Source: Cohnella caldifontis (GTDB taxonomy: Bacteria > Bacillota > Bacilli > Paenibacillales > Paenibacillaceae). From it: a stretch of 64,000 nucleotides of DNA. The stretch is from the NCBI RefSeq assembly GCF_029360585.1, contig NZ_JAQZSJ010000009.1:62001-126000 (forward strand), given 5' to 3'. Each line of letters opens with the position of its first letter. Position 1 is the first letter of the stretch. The notes beneath the pieces were generated by a model. It was given only the letters and a program-made list of their open reading frames with translations. It was not told the origin of the DNA and did no database searches. Positions 8,525-18,600 of this stretch are shown here, piece after piece. The position numbers and the translations under genes were made by a program.

Positions 8525-11449
8525 ATGCCGAACAACCGAATCGACCCGGAAGCGCCGTGGCAACAGCTCTACGGCCCGAACCTGGGCTACGTGTGGGAAC
8601 AGTACGAACGTTACGCTCGCGATCCGGAAGCGGTCAGCCCGGAGTTTCGGGAGCTTTTCTCGCGATTGGGCGCGCCGCCGTTCCCGGAGGAAGACGGTGG
8701 GGAAGGACTTCCCCGAACCCAAACCGTGCCGGGAACCGATGCCGCCCGGCTTGCAAGCGGAGGCGGCGATTCCCTGCGCAATTCAATCGCGGCGGGCAAG
8801 CTGGTCATGAACATCCGCTCGTTCGGCCACCTGGCCGCCGACATCGATCCGCTCGGAATCGGGCGGAAAGCCAACGTCCGTCTGCTCGACCCTTCCACGT
8901 ACGGGCTCTCGCCCGGCGATTTGGCGGAATTGCCCGCCGAATGGGTATGGAGCGACGCGCCCTATCCGCTTCAGAACGGATGGGAAGCCGTACGGACGCT
9001 GCTTCGGATTTACACGGGCACGATCGCCTACGAATTCTCCCATGTCCATGACGAGGAGGAGCTGCGCTGGCTGAAACAGCAGGCGGAGGAGCTCATTCCC
9101 TCCTCCGTTCTAGGAACGGAGGAACGCCGGACTTTGCTGAAAAGGTTGACCGCGGCGGAAGTTTTCGAAGAATTTCTCCATAAAACGTTCGTCGGGCAAA
9201 AAAGGTTTTCGGCGGAGGGGATCGAAGCGGTCGTCGCCATGGCCGAGGAAATCGTGCACGAACTGACGAACGCGGGCGTAAGGCACATCCTCATGGGCAT
9301 GGCCCACCGCGGCCGCTTGAACGTATTGGCCCACGTGCTGGGAAAACCGTACGGCAACATTTTTTCGGAGTTCCACCATTCTCCCAACAAAAACTTGATC
9401 CCGTCCGAAGGATCGATCGGCATCAGCTTCGGATGGACAGGCGACGTGAAATACCATCTGGGGGCCAACCGGTCGATCGCGACCGGACAGACGGCGGAAA
9501 CCCGGCTTACGCTGGCCAATAATCCGAGCCATTTGGAATTCGTGAATCCGGTCGTCATGGGCTTCACCCGCGCGGCGCAGGAAGACCGCAGCCGGCCGGG
9601 CGCTCCGGGGCGCGATTCGGATTTGGCCGCCGCCATCTTGTTGCACGGGGATGCGGCCTTCCCCGGCGAAGGCGTCGTCGCGGAGACGCTCAATTTCAAT
9701 AACCTGGCCGGGTACTCCAATGGAGGCACGATCCATATCATCGTCAACAACCGGATCGGCTTTACCACGAGCAGCCGGGACGCGCGTTCGACCCATTACG
9801 CCAGCGATTTGGCCAAAGGGTACGAAATCCCCATCGTCCACGTTAATGCGGACCATCCTGAAGCCTGCTTGGCCGCCGCCCGAATGGCCTCCTCCTACCG
9901 GGCTCGATTCCACAAGGACTTCCTGATCGACTTGGTGGGCTACCGCCGGCACGGGCATAACGAGACCGACGATCCCGAGACGACCCAGCCCTTGATCTAC
10001 CGCAAACTGAAGGAACATCCGCCGGTCGCGTCCCTCTATGCGGACAAACTGATCCGCGAAGGCGTATTGACACCCGCCGAGGCGGAAGCGTTGAAAGCGG
10101 AAGCGGAGAACCGCCTGAACGAAGCCTATGAAGAAGTCAAGCTCCAGGAACGGGCCGCTCCCGTCCATCAAGACGGTCCGAGCGCGCAGCGGCGGCCCGA
10201 AGCGCCGATCCGCACGGCCGTCGAACCGGAGCGGCTGCGCCGGTTGAACGAAGGACTGCTGCAGCGGCCGGACGGCTTCCGCGTGTATCCCAAGCTGCAG
10301 CGGATTTTGGAGCGCCGGGCGAATATTTGGGACGAAGGCGGAAAAGTGGATTGGGGGCATGCGGAGACGCTCGCCTTCGCCAGCATTCTCGCGGACGGGC
10401 GGCCGATCCGGCTCAGCGGGCAGGACGTCGAACGGGCGACGTTCGCCCACCGTAATCTGGTGCTGCACGATTACGAGACGGACGATACGTTTTGCCCCTT
10501 GCAGCACCTTCCGGAAGCGAAGGCATCCTTCGCGATCCACAACAGTCCCCTTTCGGAGGCCGGCGTGCTCGGCTTCGAGTACGGGTATAACGTGTACGCC
10601 CCCGACACCATGGTCATTTGGGAGGCGCAATTCGGGGATTTCGCCAACGCGGCCCAAGTGCTGATCGACCAATTCATCGCCGCGGGCTACTCCAAATGGA
10701 AGCAGCGGTCCAGCCTGACGCTGCTGCTGCCGCACGGCTATGAAGGTCAGGGACCGGAACATTCCAGCGCCCGGCTGGAGCGGTTTCTCCAGCTGTCGGC
10801 GGAACGCAACTGGATGGTGGCCTATTTGTCGAGCGCGGCCCAATATTTCCATTTGCTTCGCCGACAGGCCGCCCTATGCGGCACCGAAGCCGCGCGCCCG
10901 CTCGTGCTGATGGCGCCGAAAAGCTTGATCCGGCATCCGCGCGTCGCCTCTTCCCCGTCGGAATTCAGCTCCGGATCGTTCGGCGCCATTCTGGAGCATC
11001 CCGGGTTGGGCACGTCCCCGGAGCGCGTGGAGCGGATCCTTTTCTGCTCCGGCAAAGTGGCGGTCGACCTGGCGGAGGGACTCGACAAAACGAACGGCGA
11101 AAGCGCCAAGGATCGGCCGGACTGGCTGCATATCGTACGCGTCGAGCAGCTTTATCCTTTCCCGGCCGAGGAGATCAAGGCCGTGCTGGGCCGGTTTTCC
11201 AAGGTGCGGGAATTGTGCTGGGTGCAAGAGGAGCCGCAGAACATGGGCGCTTGGTTTTTCGCGGAACCCCGTCTCCGCGAACTGGCTCCGCCGGGAGTTT
11301 CCGTCCGCTATATCGGACGTCCCGAACGCGCGAGCCCGGCCAGCGGTTTCCAACAAGTGCACTCGTTCGAGCAGCAGCTCATCATCTCACAGGCGCTGAC
11401 GCCGCGGGCGTTGGCCGCCCAAACTACGGGAGGGAACGGAGATGTCTGA
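8525..11449 (+). CDS. odhA: 2-oxoglutarate dehydrogenase E1 component
   Basis: A 974-residue thiamine-diphosphate-dependent E1 that decarboxylates 2-oxoglutarate in the TCA cycle and passes the succinyl group to E2. Visible marks: the N-terminal E1 segment [34 protein letters not shown] (about 261), GDAAFPGEG (about 375), the TPP/metal motif [13 protein letters not shown] (about 476) and a C-terminal transketolase-like half. The start at 8525 has GGAAGGG 8 bases upstream; the frame stays open further upstream but without family similarity. It overlaps odhB by 8 bases, the usual Bacillus odhAB arrangement. The E3 gene is not in the window. Confidence 0.96.
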   Translation: MPNNRIDPEAPWQQLYGPNLGYVWEQYERYARDPEAVSPEFRELFSRLGAPPFPEEDGGEGLPRTQTVPGTDAARLASGGGDSLRNSIAAGKLVMNIRSFGHLAADIDPLGIGRKANVRLLDPSTYGLSPGDLAELPAEWVWSDAPYPLQNGWEAVRTLLRIYTGTIAYEFSHVHDEEELRWLKQQAEELIPSSVLGTEERRTLLKRLTAAEVFEEFLHKTFVGQKRFSAEGIEAVVAMAEEIVHELTNAGVRHILMGMAHRGRLNVLAHVLGKPYGNIFSEFHHSPNKNLIPSEGSIGISFGWTGDVKYHLGANRSIATGQTAETRLTLANNPSHLEFVNPVVMGFTRAAQEDRSRPGAPGRDSDLAAAILLHGDAAFPGEGVVAETLNFNNLAGYSNGGTIHIIVNNRIGFTTSSRDARSTHYASDLAKGYEIPIVHVNADHPEACLAAARMASSYRARFHKDFLIDLVGYRRHGHNETDDPETTQPLIYRKLKEHPPVASLYADKLIREGVLTPAEAEALKAEAENRLNEAYEEVKLQERAAPVHQDGPSAQRRPEAPIRTAVEPERLRRLNEGLLQRPDGFRVYPKLQRILERRANIWDEGGKVDWGHAETLAFASILADGRPIRLSGQDVERATFAHRNLVLHDYETDDTFCPLQHLPEAKASFAIHNSPLSEAGVLGFEYGYNVYAPDTMVIWEAQFGDFANAAQVLIDQFIAAGYSKWKQRSSLTLLLPHGYEGQGPEHSSARLERFLQLSAERNWMVAYLSSAAQYFHLLRRQAALCGTEAARPLVLMAPKSLIRHPRVASSPSEFSSGSFGAILEHPGLGTSPERVERILFCSGKVAVDLAEGLDKTNGESAKDRPDWLHIVRVEQLYPFPAEEIKAVLGRFSKVRELCWVQEEPQNMGAWFFAEPRLRELAPPGVSVRYIGRPERASPASGFQQVHSFEQQLIISQALTPRALAAQTTGGNGDV

Positions 11450-12749
11450 AATCAGGGTGCCCGCCATGGGCGAGTCGATCACGGAAGGCACCATCGCCAA
11501 ATGGGCGGTCCGGGTCGGGGAAGAAGTGAAACGGGGTGACCTGCTGCTCGAGCTGGAGACGGACAAGGTCAACCTGGAGATCAGCGCGGAAGAAGACGGA
11601 GTCGTGGCCGAAATCCTGCGCCAGGAAGGCGATACCGTGCAGATCGGAGAAGCGGTCGGACGGATCGCGGCCGGCGAAGCCCCGCAAGGCAGAGGGGCCG
11701 CAGCGGCGCCGGTGGAGACGGCGGAGGCGGCACCGGCATCCGCCGGACCGACCGGCGGCTTTGCGCAGAGCCCCAGGACGGCGGCGGCCTCGGAATCGAT
11801 GCCGGTGTCGCGGGGGGATGCCGCGGCGCCGGCCGACGTGTCCGCGACGCCCGCCGCGCGCAAGCTGGCCCGCGAGAAAGGCATCGACCTGAGCCGGATC
11901 GAAGCGCGGGACCCGCTCGGCCGCGTGTATCCGGGAGACGTACGTTCCGCCGGCGCGCCGCAGGCCGCTCCTGCCCCTGCGGCGGCGAGGACACAGGCGG
12001 GCGGCGCGGCCCCCGCTCCCGCCGTTGCCCCGTCTCCGGCTTCCGGCAAGCCGGAGGTGCGCCAGCGCATGTCCCGCCGCCGGGCCACCATCGCCAAACG
12101 CCTCGTCGCCGCCCAACACAACGCCGCCATGCTCACGACGTTCAACGAGGTGGACATGACGGCGATTTTGGACATCCGCAAGCGGCGCAAGCAATCGTTC
12201 CTCGAGAAGCATGAAGTCGGGTTGGGCTTCATGTCCTTCTTCACGAAGGCGGTCGTCGGCGCGCTCAAGGCGTTCCCGCTCCTGAACGCCCAGATCGACG
12301 GCGAAGACATCATCGTCAAGCAGTATTACGACATCGGCATCGCCGTCGCGGCCAAGGAAGGGCTCGTCGTGCCGGTCGTCCGCGACGCGGACCGGCTCGG
12401 CTTCGCCGAAATCGAGCGCAAAATCGCGGAGCTCGCCGCCAAGGCGCGCAGCAACGCCCTGGAGCTGGCCGACCTGCAAGGCGGCACGTTCACGATCACG
12501 AACGGCGGCGTGTTCGGCTCGCTGCTCTCGACCCCGATTTTGAACGCGCCGCAGGTCGGCATCCTCGGCATGCACAAAATCCAGACGCGCCCGGTCGCCC
12601 TGGACGCGGAGCGGATGGCCAACCGCCCGATGATGTACGTGGCCCTGTCCTACGACCACCGGATCGTGGACGGCGCGGAGGCGGTACGTTTCCTCGTCCG
12701 GATCAAGGAAATGCTCGAAGATCCGGAAACGTTGCTGCTGGAAGGGTAA
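11442..12749 (+). CDS. odhB: 2-oxoglutarate dehydrogenase E2, dihydrolipoyl succinyltransferase
   Basis: A 435-residue E2. An N-terminal lipoyl domain carries the lipoylated Lys in [11 protein letters not shown] (about 42). An Ala/Pro-rich linker follows, then a peripheral subunit-binding domain ([18 protein letters not shown], about 133-166), a second Ala/Pro linker and the catalytic domain ending in SYDHRIVDG with the active-site His and Asp near residue 405. It transfers succinyl from lipoate to CoA and forms the core of the complex. It follows odhA with an 8-base overlap and has its own GGGAGGG site. Length is normal for the family. Confidence 0.96.
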   Translation: MSEIRVPAMGESITEGTIAKWAVRVGEEVKRGDLLLELETDKVNLEISAEEDGVVAEILRQEGDTVQIGEAVGRIAAGEAPQGRGAAAAPVETAEAAPASAGPTGGFAQSPRTAAASESMPVSRGDAAAPADVSATPAARKLAREKGIDLSRIEARDPLGRVYPGDVRSAGAPQAAPAPAAARTQAGGAAPAPAVAPSPASGKPEVRQRMSRRRATIAKRLVAAQHNAAMLTTFNEVDMTAILDIRKRRKQSFLEKHEVGLGFMSFFTKAVVGALKAFPLLNAQIDGEDIIVKQYYDIGIAVAAKEGLVVPVVRDADRLGFAEIERKIAELAAKARSNALELADLQGGTFTITNGGVFGSLLSTPILNAPQVGILGMHKIQTRPVALDAERMANRPMMYVALSYDHRIVDGAEAVRFLVRIKEMLEDPETLLLEG

Positions 12750-12803
12750 TTTCGAGTCGGCCAAGCCATAAACAAGCCGTTGGGAGTGTCCGCGCTCCGG
12801 TCC

Positions 12804-12935
12804 GATGTACGGAAAAGTCGGACATCGGAGGCGCTTTTGCGGAATTTCGAACGAGATGTACGGAAAAACCGGATAACGGCGGCGCTTTTGCGGAATTTCG
12901 AACGAGATGTACGGAAAAATCGGACATCGGCTTAC
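12804..12935. repeat. 51-bp degenerate tandem repeat, about 2.5 copies
   Basis: GATGTACGGAAAA recurs at 12804, 12855 and 12906, a 51-base period, with GCTTTTGCGGAATTTCGAAC between copies. Differences between copies are few (CGGACATCGG versus CGGATAACGG). It lies between odhB and the shared terminator. Function unknown. Confidence 0.85.
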
Positions 12936-12964
12936 TCGGGAGGTTGCGGGTCTTCCGAAACGCC

Positions 12965-13036
12965 AAAAGGCGGGCGCCTCGGCACCGGCAACGCGGCCTC
13001 TTCCCGCGTCCGGTTCACCGGAGACCCGCCTTTTTT
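12965..13036. terminator. Bidirectional terminator between odhB and cobO
   Basis: AAAAGGCGGG (12965-12974) pairs with CCCGCCTTTT (13025-13034). Inside, ACCGG/CCGGT and ACGCGG/CCGCGT form a nested stem. T-runs flank both sides, so it can stop the plus-strand odhAB transcript and the minus-strand cobalamin operon. Confidence 0.85.
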
Positions 13037-13065
13037 CCGCCTATTCCTAGCATTCCTCTGCCTTG

Positions 13066-13614
13066 CTACATTTCGATCCCCATGACCGCCGGGACGCCTT
13101 GCTCGTAATAGTGCTTAATCGGCTTCATTTCCGTCACGAGGTCCGCGATTTCGATGATTTCCGGCTTGGCCCCCCGTCCCGTCAGCACGAGATGCATGCC
13201 TTGCGGCCGCTCCCGGATCGTCTGCAGCACCTCTTCCAAGGGCAGCACGTCGTCCACCGGAAACGAGTCGATGGCCAGCGCGTTGTTGATTTCGTCCAGG
13301 ACGATCAGCCCGTGCTCCCCGGCCTGGATGCGTTCCTTGGTAAACGCCCACGCCGTCCTTAAAGCCTCACGGTGCTCTTCCGGCGTTTTCAACCAGGTGA
13401 AACCGATGCCTTTCTGCACGATCTCGATGCCCAGCTTGTCGAACACGAGCTTCTCCCCGTACGTGCGCTGCGGGGATTTGATGAACTGGATGACCAGCAC
13501 CTTGAAGCCCCGGCCCGCCGCGCGGACCGCCAGCCCCATGGCCGCCGTCGTTTTGCCCTTGCCGTCCCCCGTGTATACGAGCGTAAGCCCGCGCTCCTTG
13601 CTCGGCTTATCCAT
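13066..13614 (-). CDS. cobO: Corrinoid adenosyltransferase
   Basis: A 182-residue CobO/BtuR-type ATP:corrinoid adenosyltransferase that attaches the 5'-deoxyadenosyl ligand to Co(I) corrinoids. The P-loop GDGKGKTT is near residue 16; LIVLDEINNAL and VLTGRGAKPE are family motifs. The start at 13614 is placed from the family's N-terminus and the GAGGGCGG site; it overlaps the end of cobQ by 8 bases. It is the last gene of the riboswitch-controlled cobalamin operon and is followed by the bidirectional terminator. Confidence 0.93.
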   Translation of the reverse strand: MDKPSKERGLTLVYTGDGKGKTTAAMGLAVRAAGRGFKVLVIQFIKSPQRTYGEKLVFDKLGIEIVQKGIGFTWLKTPEEHREALRTAWAFTKERIQAGEHGLIVLDEINNALAIDSFPVDDVLPLEEVLQTIRERPQGMHLVLTGRGAKPEIIEIADLVTEMKPIKHYYEQGVPAVMGIEM

Positions 13615-15199
13615 CCGCCCTCGCCATCCCTCTCCATAAAATTTCATAGATCGCGTCAAAATCCGCATGCTGCCGGACGTGGTCCGCCAACCGGTCGAAG
13701 GACGATTCCCGAAGCGCCCGATACGAAACGGCGTTCTCCGGCACCGCCATTCCTTTGCCCTGCCGGAGCCCGTTCAGCCAACCCCTGCGGAATTCGTCAT
13801 TGTCGAACACGCCGTGCACGTAAGTGCCCCACAGGCGCCCGCCCGCGGTGACTACGCCATCCGCATGGTAAGCCTCGGGCGTCTCCGGAAGCCGGCGCCG
13901 CCGAATCCGGAACGGGGAGACGACCGGCTCCAGGAACCGGGTCCGCCCCATGTGGATTTCATACCCTTCGATCGGCGTGCCGGGCGTTCCCAGCTCTTCC
14001 GCCGCCACCGCGCCGACCACCTGCTCCGTCCGCTTATCCCGCGCGAACACCGTTTCCATCGGGAAGACGCCGAGTCCCGGGAGCTCCGGCACGTCGGATT
14101 CGACGAGGTCCGGATCCAGCAGGCGGCAGCCCATCATCTGATACCCCGCGCAGATGCCGGCCGCGCTCCCGCCGCTTCCGATATGGCGGAGCAGCTGCTC
14201 CTCCAAGCCGGATTCCCGAAGAAACCGCAAGTCTTCGACGGTGTTTTTGCTGCCCGGCAGGATGACGGCGTCCGGCGAGCCCCACTCCTTCGCCGAGCGG
14301 ACGTAGCGTACCGTAACGCCGGGCTCGCGGGCCAGCGGATCGAAGTCCGTGAAATTGGAGATCCGGGGCAGCCGGATGACCGCGATGTCCAGCGGCTGCT
14401 CCCTGCCGCGCACCTCAGCAGCAGCCGTAGCCGAGGGAGCCCGGCTTTTGCCGTCCAGCGAAGCGGAATCTTCGTCCTCCAGCGTCAGCCCGTCCAAATA
14501 AGGAATGACGCCCAGCACGGGCTTGCCGATGCGCCTTTCCAGCCACTCGAGGCCCGGCTTCAGCAACGTTGCGTCGCCGCGGAATTTATTGATCAAGACG
14601 CCATGGACGCGATCGCGTTCCTCCGGCTCCAGGATCTCCATCGTGCCGACGACGGACGCGAAGACGCCGCCCCGGTCGATGTCCGCCACGAGCAGAACCG
14701 GCGCGTCCGCCCAGGAGGCGAGCCGCATGTTCACGATGTCGCGGTCCTTCAGGTTCACTTCGGCCGGGCTTCCGGCTCCTTCCAGCACGACGATCTCGTA
14801 CTCGCCCCGAAGCTGGCCGAGCGCCTCCTTCACGATCCCTTCGGCCAGAGGCAAATACCGTTCCCGATACGCCCGCGCGTCCCAATCGCCGATCGGCTTG
14901 CCGTGCACGACGACCTGCGACGCCATGTCTTTCTTCGGCTTCAGCAGGATCGGATTCATGTCCGTCGTCGCCGGGATTCCGCAGGCGTCCGCCTGCATGC
15001 CCTGGGCCCGGCCGATCTCTTTGCCGTCCGGCGTCACATAAGAATTCAGGGACATGTTCTGGGATTTGAACGGGGCCACCCGGTAACCGTCCTGCTTGAA
15101 TATTCGGCACAGCGCCGCCGTCAGCAGGCTTTTGCCGACGTCGGAGGCCGTCCCCTGCAGCATGAGCGTTGCCGCGGGCTTTCCGGCTGCCTCGTTCAT
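13607..15199 (-). CDS. cobQ: Adenosylcobyric acid synthase (CbiP/CobQ)
   Basis: A 530-residue ATP- and glutamine-dependent amidase that converts adenosylcobyrinate a,c-diamide to adenosylcobyric acid through four amidations. The N-terminal dethiobiotin-synthetase-like ATPase carries GTASDVGKS; the C-terminal class I glutamine amidotransferase carries the nucleophile in GICAGYQMMG (Cys about 350) and the catalytic His in TYVHGVFD. The ATG at 15199 is chosen because AAGGAG lies 9 bases upstream and the ATG overlaps the cobD stop (ATGA); an in-frame GTG lies three codons upstream. Confidence 0.95.
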   Translation of the reverse strand: MNEAAGKPAATLMLQGTASDVGKSLLTAALCRIFKQDGYRVAPFKSQNMSLNSYVTPDGKEIGRAQGMQADACGIPATTDMNPILLKPKKDMASQVVVHGKPIGDWDARAYRERYLPLAEGIVKEALGQLRGEYEIVVLEGAGSPAEVNLKDRDIVNMRLASWADAPVLLVADIDRGGVFASVVGTMEILEPEERDRVHGVLINKFRGDATLLKPGLEWLERRIGKPVLGVIPYLDGLTLEDEDSASLDGKSRAPSATAAAEVRGREQPLDIAVIRLPRISNFTDFDPLAREPGVTVRYVRSAKEWGSPDAVILPGSKNTVEDLRFLRESGLEEQLLRHIGSGGSAAGICAGYQMMGCRLLDPDLVESDVPELPGLGVFPMETVFARDKRTEQVVGAVAAEELGTPGTPIEGYEIHMGRTRFLEPVVSPFRIRRRRLPETPEAYHADGVVTAGGRLWGTYVHGVFDNDEFRRGWLNGLRQGKGMAVPENAVSYRALRESSFDRLADHVRQHADFDAIYEILWRGMARADG

Positions 15200-16260
15200 G
15201 TCAGACACTCCTTCAGCGCTTTCAGCAGGCGCTCGTTATCCTGCCGCAGGCGGATCGCGACGCGGATATAGGAGGAATCCAGGCCGGCGAACCGGGAGGC
15301 GTCCCGAACCAGGATGCCTTTCTCCGCCATCGCCCGCTGCAGCCGGGCTGCGTCCCATCCGGCGTGCCCGCGCAGCGAGAAGAGCAAATAATTCGCGTCT
15401 CCCGGGTAGACCGTCAGCCCGAGCGAACGCAGCCCGCCGACCAGCCAAGGACGCTCCTCTTGCAGCCAGGCACGGGTCCGTTCCGCGTATTCCGACTCGT
15501 CCAGGACCGCTTCCCCGATCATCTGCGCGAGGAAATTGACGCTCCAAGGCGTCTGCTGCGCGGCCATTCGGCGGATCCGGTCCGGGTGCGCCGCCAGGAA
15601 TCCGAGGCGGATGCCCGGCATGGCGTAAAACTTGGTCATGGAACGGATGACGAGCACCCGGTCCGACTCCGCCGCCCGCCGGATCCAGGAAATCGAGTGC
15701 TCGTCCGGCGAGAAGTCGATAAACGCCTCGTCCAGCAAGAGGTTCGAGCCCGACTCCCAGAGCCGCTCCAGAAAAGGCTGCGGGATCAAGCGGCCGGTCG
15801 GGTTGTTCGGATGGCCGAGAAACACGGCGCGCGAGGCGAAAGGTTCAGGGTCGCGCAGCTCGAAACCTTCGTCTTCCCGCAGGAACGCTTCCCGCACCCG
15901 GCTTCCCGCTTTGCGCACCGCGTCTTCGTATTCGGAGAAGGAGGGACGGGCCAGAACGATTTCCTCCGGACGTTGCACGCGGACGGCCAGGTCGATCAGC
16001 TCCGCCGCTCCGTTGCCCGCCAGGATGCTTTCCTCCGGAATGCCGTACGCTTCCGCGAGCTTGCGGCGCAGCCCCCGAACCGCCGGATCCGGATACCGGG
16101 CGATCTCCCTCCAGCGTTCTTTCATCAGCGTGCCGACGATCTCCGGCGGTCCCCACGGATTCATGTTGGCGCTGAAATCGAGCCAGCCGTCCGCGGGCTT
16201 GCCGTACACTTCGTTCGCCGTCAGCCAGTCGCCGCCGTGGCCGTAACGCTCCATCCCCAT
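15196..16260 (-). CDS. cobD: Threonine-phosphate decarboxylase CobD
   Basis: A 354-residue PLP enzyme of the class I/II aminotransferase fold. The PLP lysine is in SMTKFYAMPGIRLG (about residue 205), with GHPNNPTG and LLLDEAFIDF typical of CobD and histidinol-phosphate aminotransferases. Cobalamin context makes L-threonine-O-3-phosphate decarboxylase the best call; it makes aminopropanol phosphate for the nucleotide loop. HisC is the alternative, but the neighbours argue against it. AGGGGG precedes the ATG by 8 bases. It lies 12 bases after cobS. Confidence 0.92.
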   Translation of the reverse strand: MGMERYGHGGDWLTANEVYGKPADGWLDFSANMNPWGPPEIVGTLMKERWREIARYPDPAVRGLRRKLAEAYGIPEESILAGNGAAELIDLAVRVQRPEEIVLARPSFSEYEDAVRKAGSRVREAFLREDEGFELRDPEPFASRAVFLGHPNNPTGRLIPQPFLERLWESGSNLLLDEAFIDFSPDEHSISWIRRAAESDRVLVIRSMTKFYAMPGIRLGFLAAHPDRIRRMAAQQTPWSVNFLAQMIGEAVLDESEYAERTRAWLQEERPWLVGGLRSLGLTVYPGDANYLLFSLRGHAGWDAARLQRAMAEKGILVRDASRFAGLDSSYIRVAIRLRQDNERLLKALKECLT

Positions 16261-16272
16261 CGTTCGTTCCCC

Positions 16273-17097
16273 CTACCCCGCGTGATATCGGTAAATCGCG
16301 ATGCCCAGCAGCAAGACCAGCTCGATGCACTCGTTCAGCGCGCCGTATACGTCCCCTGTCAGCCCCCCCAGCTTGCGGGAGACGGCCGACGCCAGGACGG
16401 CGCCGACGCCGTAAGCCGCCGCGCCGTAAGCGGCAGTCCAGGCGAGCGCCGCTGCGCTCCATCCGCCGAATGCCGGCAGCGAAAAGAGCAGCGCCGTAAT
16501 CGCGAATGCCGCAGCGAAGGCGATAAACGCATGCTTTCCCGTCGCGGTGCGGTACAGGGCGCCCAGTCCCGATTCCCGCCGGGCATAAGGCCAGCGGACG
16601 ATCGCGGTCACGAGAAAAGCCCGGCTCCAGACCGGGACCGGCAGGAGCAGCAGCATTTCTTTCATCCCCGCGTTCCCGAGCAGGCCTGCGGCAGCCGATA
16701 CCTTGAGCAGAGCGTAAAAGACGCAGACCATCACGCCCATCGCGCCGACCCGGCTGTCCTTCATGATTTCCAGCATGCGTTCCCTGGAGCGATGGCTGAG
16801 CAAGCCGTCCGCCGTATCCATCAGCCCGTCCAGATGCAAGCCCCCGGACATCGCCGTCCACAAGCCGACCAGCAAAATCCCGGCCATATAACCGGGAACC
16901 GCTCCCCGCAAAGCGGCGCCCGCTAGCACGAGCACGCCCCCGATCGCAAGCCCGACGACGGGGTAGAACACGAGACTCCGGCGAAAATGGCGGTCCTTAT
17001 AATCGATCGCGACGGGAAGCGGAAAACGGGTCAGAAATTGAAAAGCGGCGGCTACGGCTTCCAGCCAGCCTGCCACAGCCACCCTAAAACTCCGCAT
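16273..17097 (-). CDS. cobS: Adenosylcobinamide-GDP ribazoletransferase
   Basis: A 274-residue multi-pass membrane enzyme that joins alpha-ribazole (phosphate) to adenosylcobinamide-GDP, completing the nucleotide loop. Family marks are FQFLTRFPLPV near the N-terminus and GGLHLDGLMDTADGLLSH, whose acidic residues bind metal. The start at 17097 has GGGAGG 6 bases upstream and overlaps the end of cbiB by 46 bases; a longer upstream frame is only a shadow of cbiB. Confidence 0.94.
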   Translation of the reverse strand: MRSFRVAVAGWLEAVAAAFQFLTRFPLPVAIDYKDRHFRRSLVFYPVVGLAIGGVLVLAGAALRGAVPGYMAGILLVGLWTAMSGGLHLDGLMDTADGLLSHRSRERMLEIMKDSRVGAMGVMVCVFYALLKVSAAAGLLGNAGMKEMLLLLPVPVWSRAFLVTAIVRWPYARRESGLGALYRTATGKHAFIAFAAAFAITALLFSLPAFGGWSAAALAWTAAYGAAAYGVGAVLASAVSRKLGGLTGDVYGALNECIELVLLLGIAIYRYHAG

Positions 17098-18035
17098 AGC
17101 AATCCTCCCATCGCGAGATAGCTGACGCCGTACAGCAGCCGGATCGCGCGCAAAATGTCGGCTTGTTCGAGCGGACGGAGCGGCCAGCCCAGCCGGGCCC
17201 GTTCGCTGACCACTCCTCCGTATCGATTGACGCCCCCCAGCTGGATGCCGAGGCCGCCCGCCACGGCCGCTTCGGGGATGCCGCTGTTCGGGCTCGGATG
17301 CAAGCGGGCGAACGTTCGGATCGACTTCCAAGCGCGGCGGGGCGAAGCGGAAGGCAGGAATACCGACGCCGCCCCGAGCAGCAGCCCCGTCAGCCGGGCC
17401 GGAATCCAATTGAGCACGTCGTCCAACCTGGCCGATGCCCAGCCGAAGCGCAAATATTTGTCGTTACGGTAGCCGACCATGGAATCCAGCGTGTTCGCGG
17501 CCCGGTAAAGCATCGCCAGCGGCGCCGCCCCGAGCAGCGCGAAAAACAGGGGCGAGACGAAGGCGTCCACCGCGTTCTCCGCCACCGTCTCCACCGCCGC
17601 CCGGGACAGCTCCGGGGCGTCCAGCCCGTCCGTATCGCGCCCGACGATGTACCCGGTATATTTCCGCGCCTCTTCCATATCCCCTCGGCTCAGGGGCTTA
17701 TACACCAGCATGGCGGCGTCTTTCAAGCCTTTGACGGCTATGGTGGTGCTGATCAGCCAAGTTTGGAGAACATAGCCCAACCAGGGATGGATCCACGCCG
17801 CGAGCGACACCGCCGCCCAAGTCAGGGCGAAGGCGCTCCCCGTCACGAACAGGACCAGCAGGACGCCGTTCAGACGTTTGGCCGGACGGGGCAGCAGTTT
17901 CCCTTCCCACAACGCGATCCATTTGCCGATCCACACGACCGGATGCGGGATCCGTTTCGGATCGCCGATCACCCAATCGATCAGAAGCGCGGCGATCAGC
18001 ATGAGGAGCGTCTCCGGCCAGGAAAAGAACAGCAC
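17052..18035 (-). CDS. cbiB: Adenosylcobinamide-phosphate synthase CbiB
   Basis: A 327-residue integral membrane protein that joins cobyric acid with aminopropanol (phosphate) to give cobinamide (phosphate). The opening LLIDWVIGDPKRIPHPVVWI and the ENAVDAFVSPLFFALLGAAP segment are characteristic. It starts with GTG, with GGGAGG 9 bases upstream inside the end of cobU. Its substrates are the products of CobQ and CobD, both encoded downstream in the same operon. Confidence 0.94.
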   Translation of the reverse strand: MLFFSWPETLLMLIAALLIDWVIGDPKRIPHPVVWIGKWIALWEGKLLPRPAKRLNGVLLVLFVTGSAFALTWAAVSLAAWIHPWLGYVLQTWLISTTIAVKGLKDAAMLVYKPLSRGDMEEARKYTGYIVGRDTDGLDAPELSRAAVETVAENAVDAFVSPLFFALLGAAPLAMLYRAANTLDSMVGYRNDKYLRFGWASARLDDVLNWIPARLTGLLLGAASVFLPSASPRRAWKSIRTFARLHPSPNSGIPEAAVAGGLGIQLGGVNRYGGVVSERARLGWPLRPLEQADILRAIRLLYGVSYLAMGGLLCGVLGWLWQAGWKP

Positions 18036-18039
18036 CCGC

Positions 18040-18600
18040 TCAAACCTCCCTTTCCGGCAGCCGGAACGCCAAGCTTTTCAGCTCGACCGGGATGCCCGCC
18101 GTCACCCGGAACACCTGGTCGCTGACCTCGGCCACCCGCTGGTTCATCCAACCGGACAAATCCCGGTATTGGCGGCCGAGCTTGGTTTCCGGCACCACTC
18201 CGTCCCCGACCTCGTTGCTGACCAGAAGCACCGTTCCGGCATGCCCGCACAACGTTGCCGTCAACTCCTCGATTCGAGACCAGATGAGGGTTTCCGGGTC
18301 TTCCTCGTTCTCGTATCTCAGCAGCCAGTTCGACAGCCAGAGCGTCAAGCAATCCACGAGAATCACGGGATGGCCGGCTGCGGCGAGCACCCCGGAGAGG
18401 TCGAACGGCTCCTCGACCGTCTCCCAGGCAAAACCCGAGTTTTCCCGGCGTTCCCGATGCCGGTCCACGCGTTTGCGCATCTCCGCGTCGAATACTTCCG
18501 ACGTCGCCAAGTAAAGTCCGCTCGCTCCCAGCGCGGCGGCGTACCGTTCGGCGAACCGGCTTTTGCCGCTCCGGGCGCCTCCGGTAATCAGCGCGATCAT
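18040..18600 (-). CDS. cobU: Adenosylcobinamide kinase / guanylyltransferase
   Basis: A 186-residue bifunctional enzyme that phosphorylates adenosylcobinamide and then adds GMP. The P-loop GGARSGKS (residues 7-14) and the EVGDGVVPE and GRQYRDLSGWMNQ motifs are diagnostic of CobU/CobP. The start overlaps the cobT stop (ATGA), indicating translational coupling. Length is normal. Confidence 0.95.
   Translation of the reverse strand: MIALITGGARSGKSRFAERYAAALGASGLYLATSEVFDAEMRKRVDRHRERRENSGFAWETVEEPFDLSGVLAAAGHPVILVDCLTLWLSNWLLRYENEEDPETLIWSRIEELTATLCGHAGTVLLVSNEVGDGVVPETKLGRQYRDLSGWMNQRVAEVSDQVFRVTAGIPVELKSLAFRLPEREV

Noticed and set aside
12965-13036. Second riboswitch near cobO
   Set aside because: The structure is a simple long hairpin with T-runs on both sides and lies at the 3' end of both operons; no B12-box core is present.
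13667-16926. Long plus-strand frames (534 and 585 codons) opposite cobQ, cobD and cobS
   Set aside because: They oppose genes with clear catalytic motifs, are Arg/Gln-rich and show no family signal.
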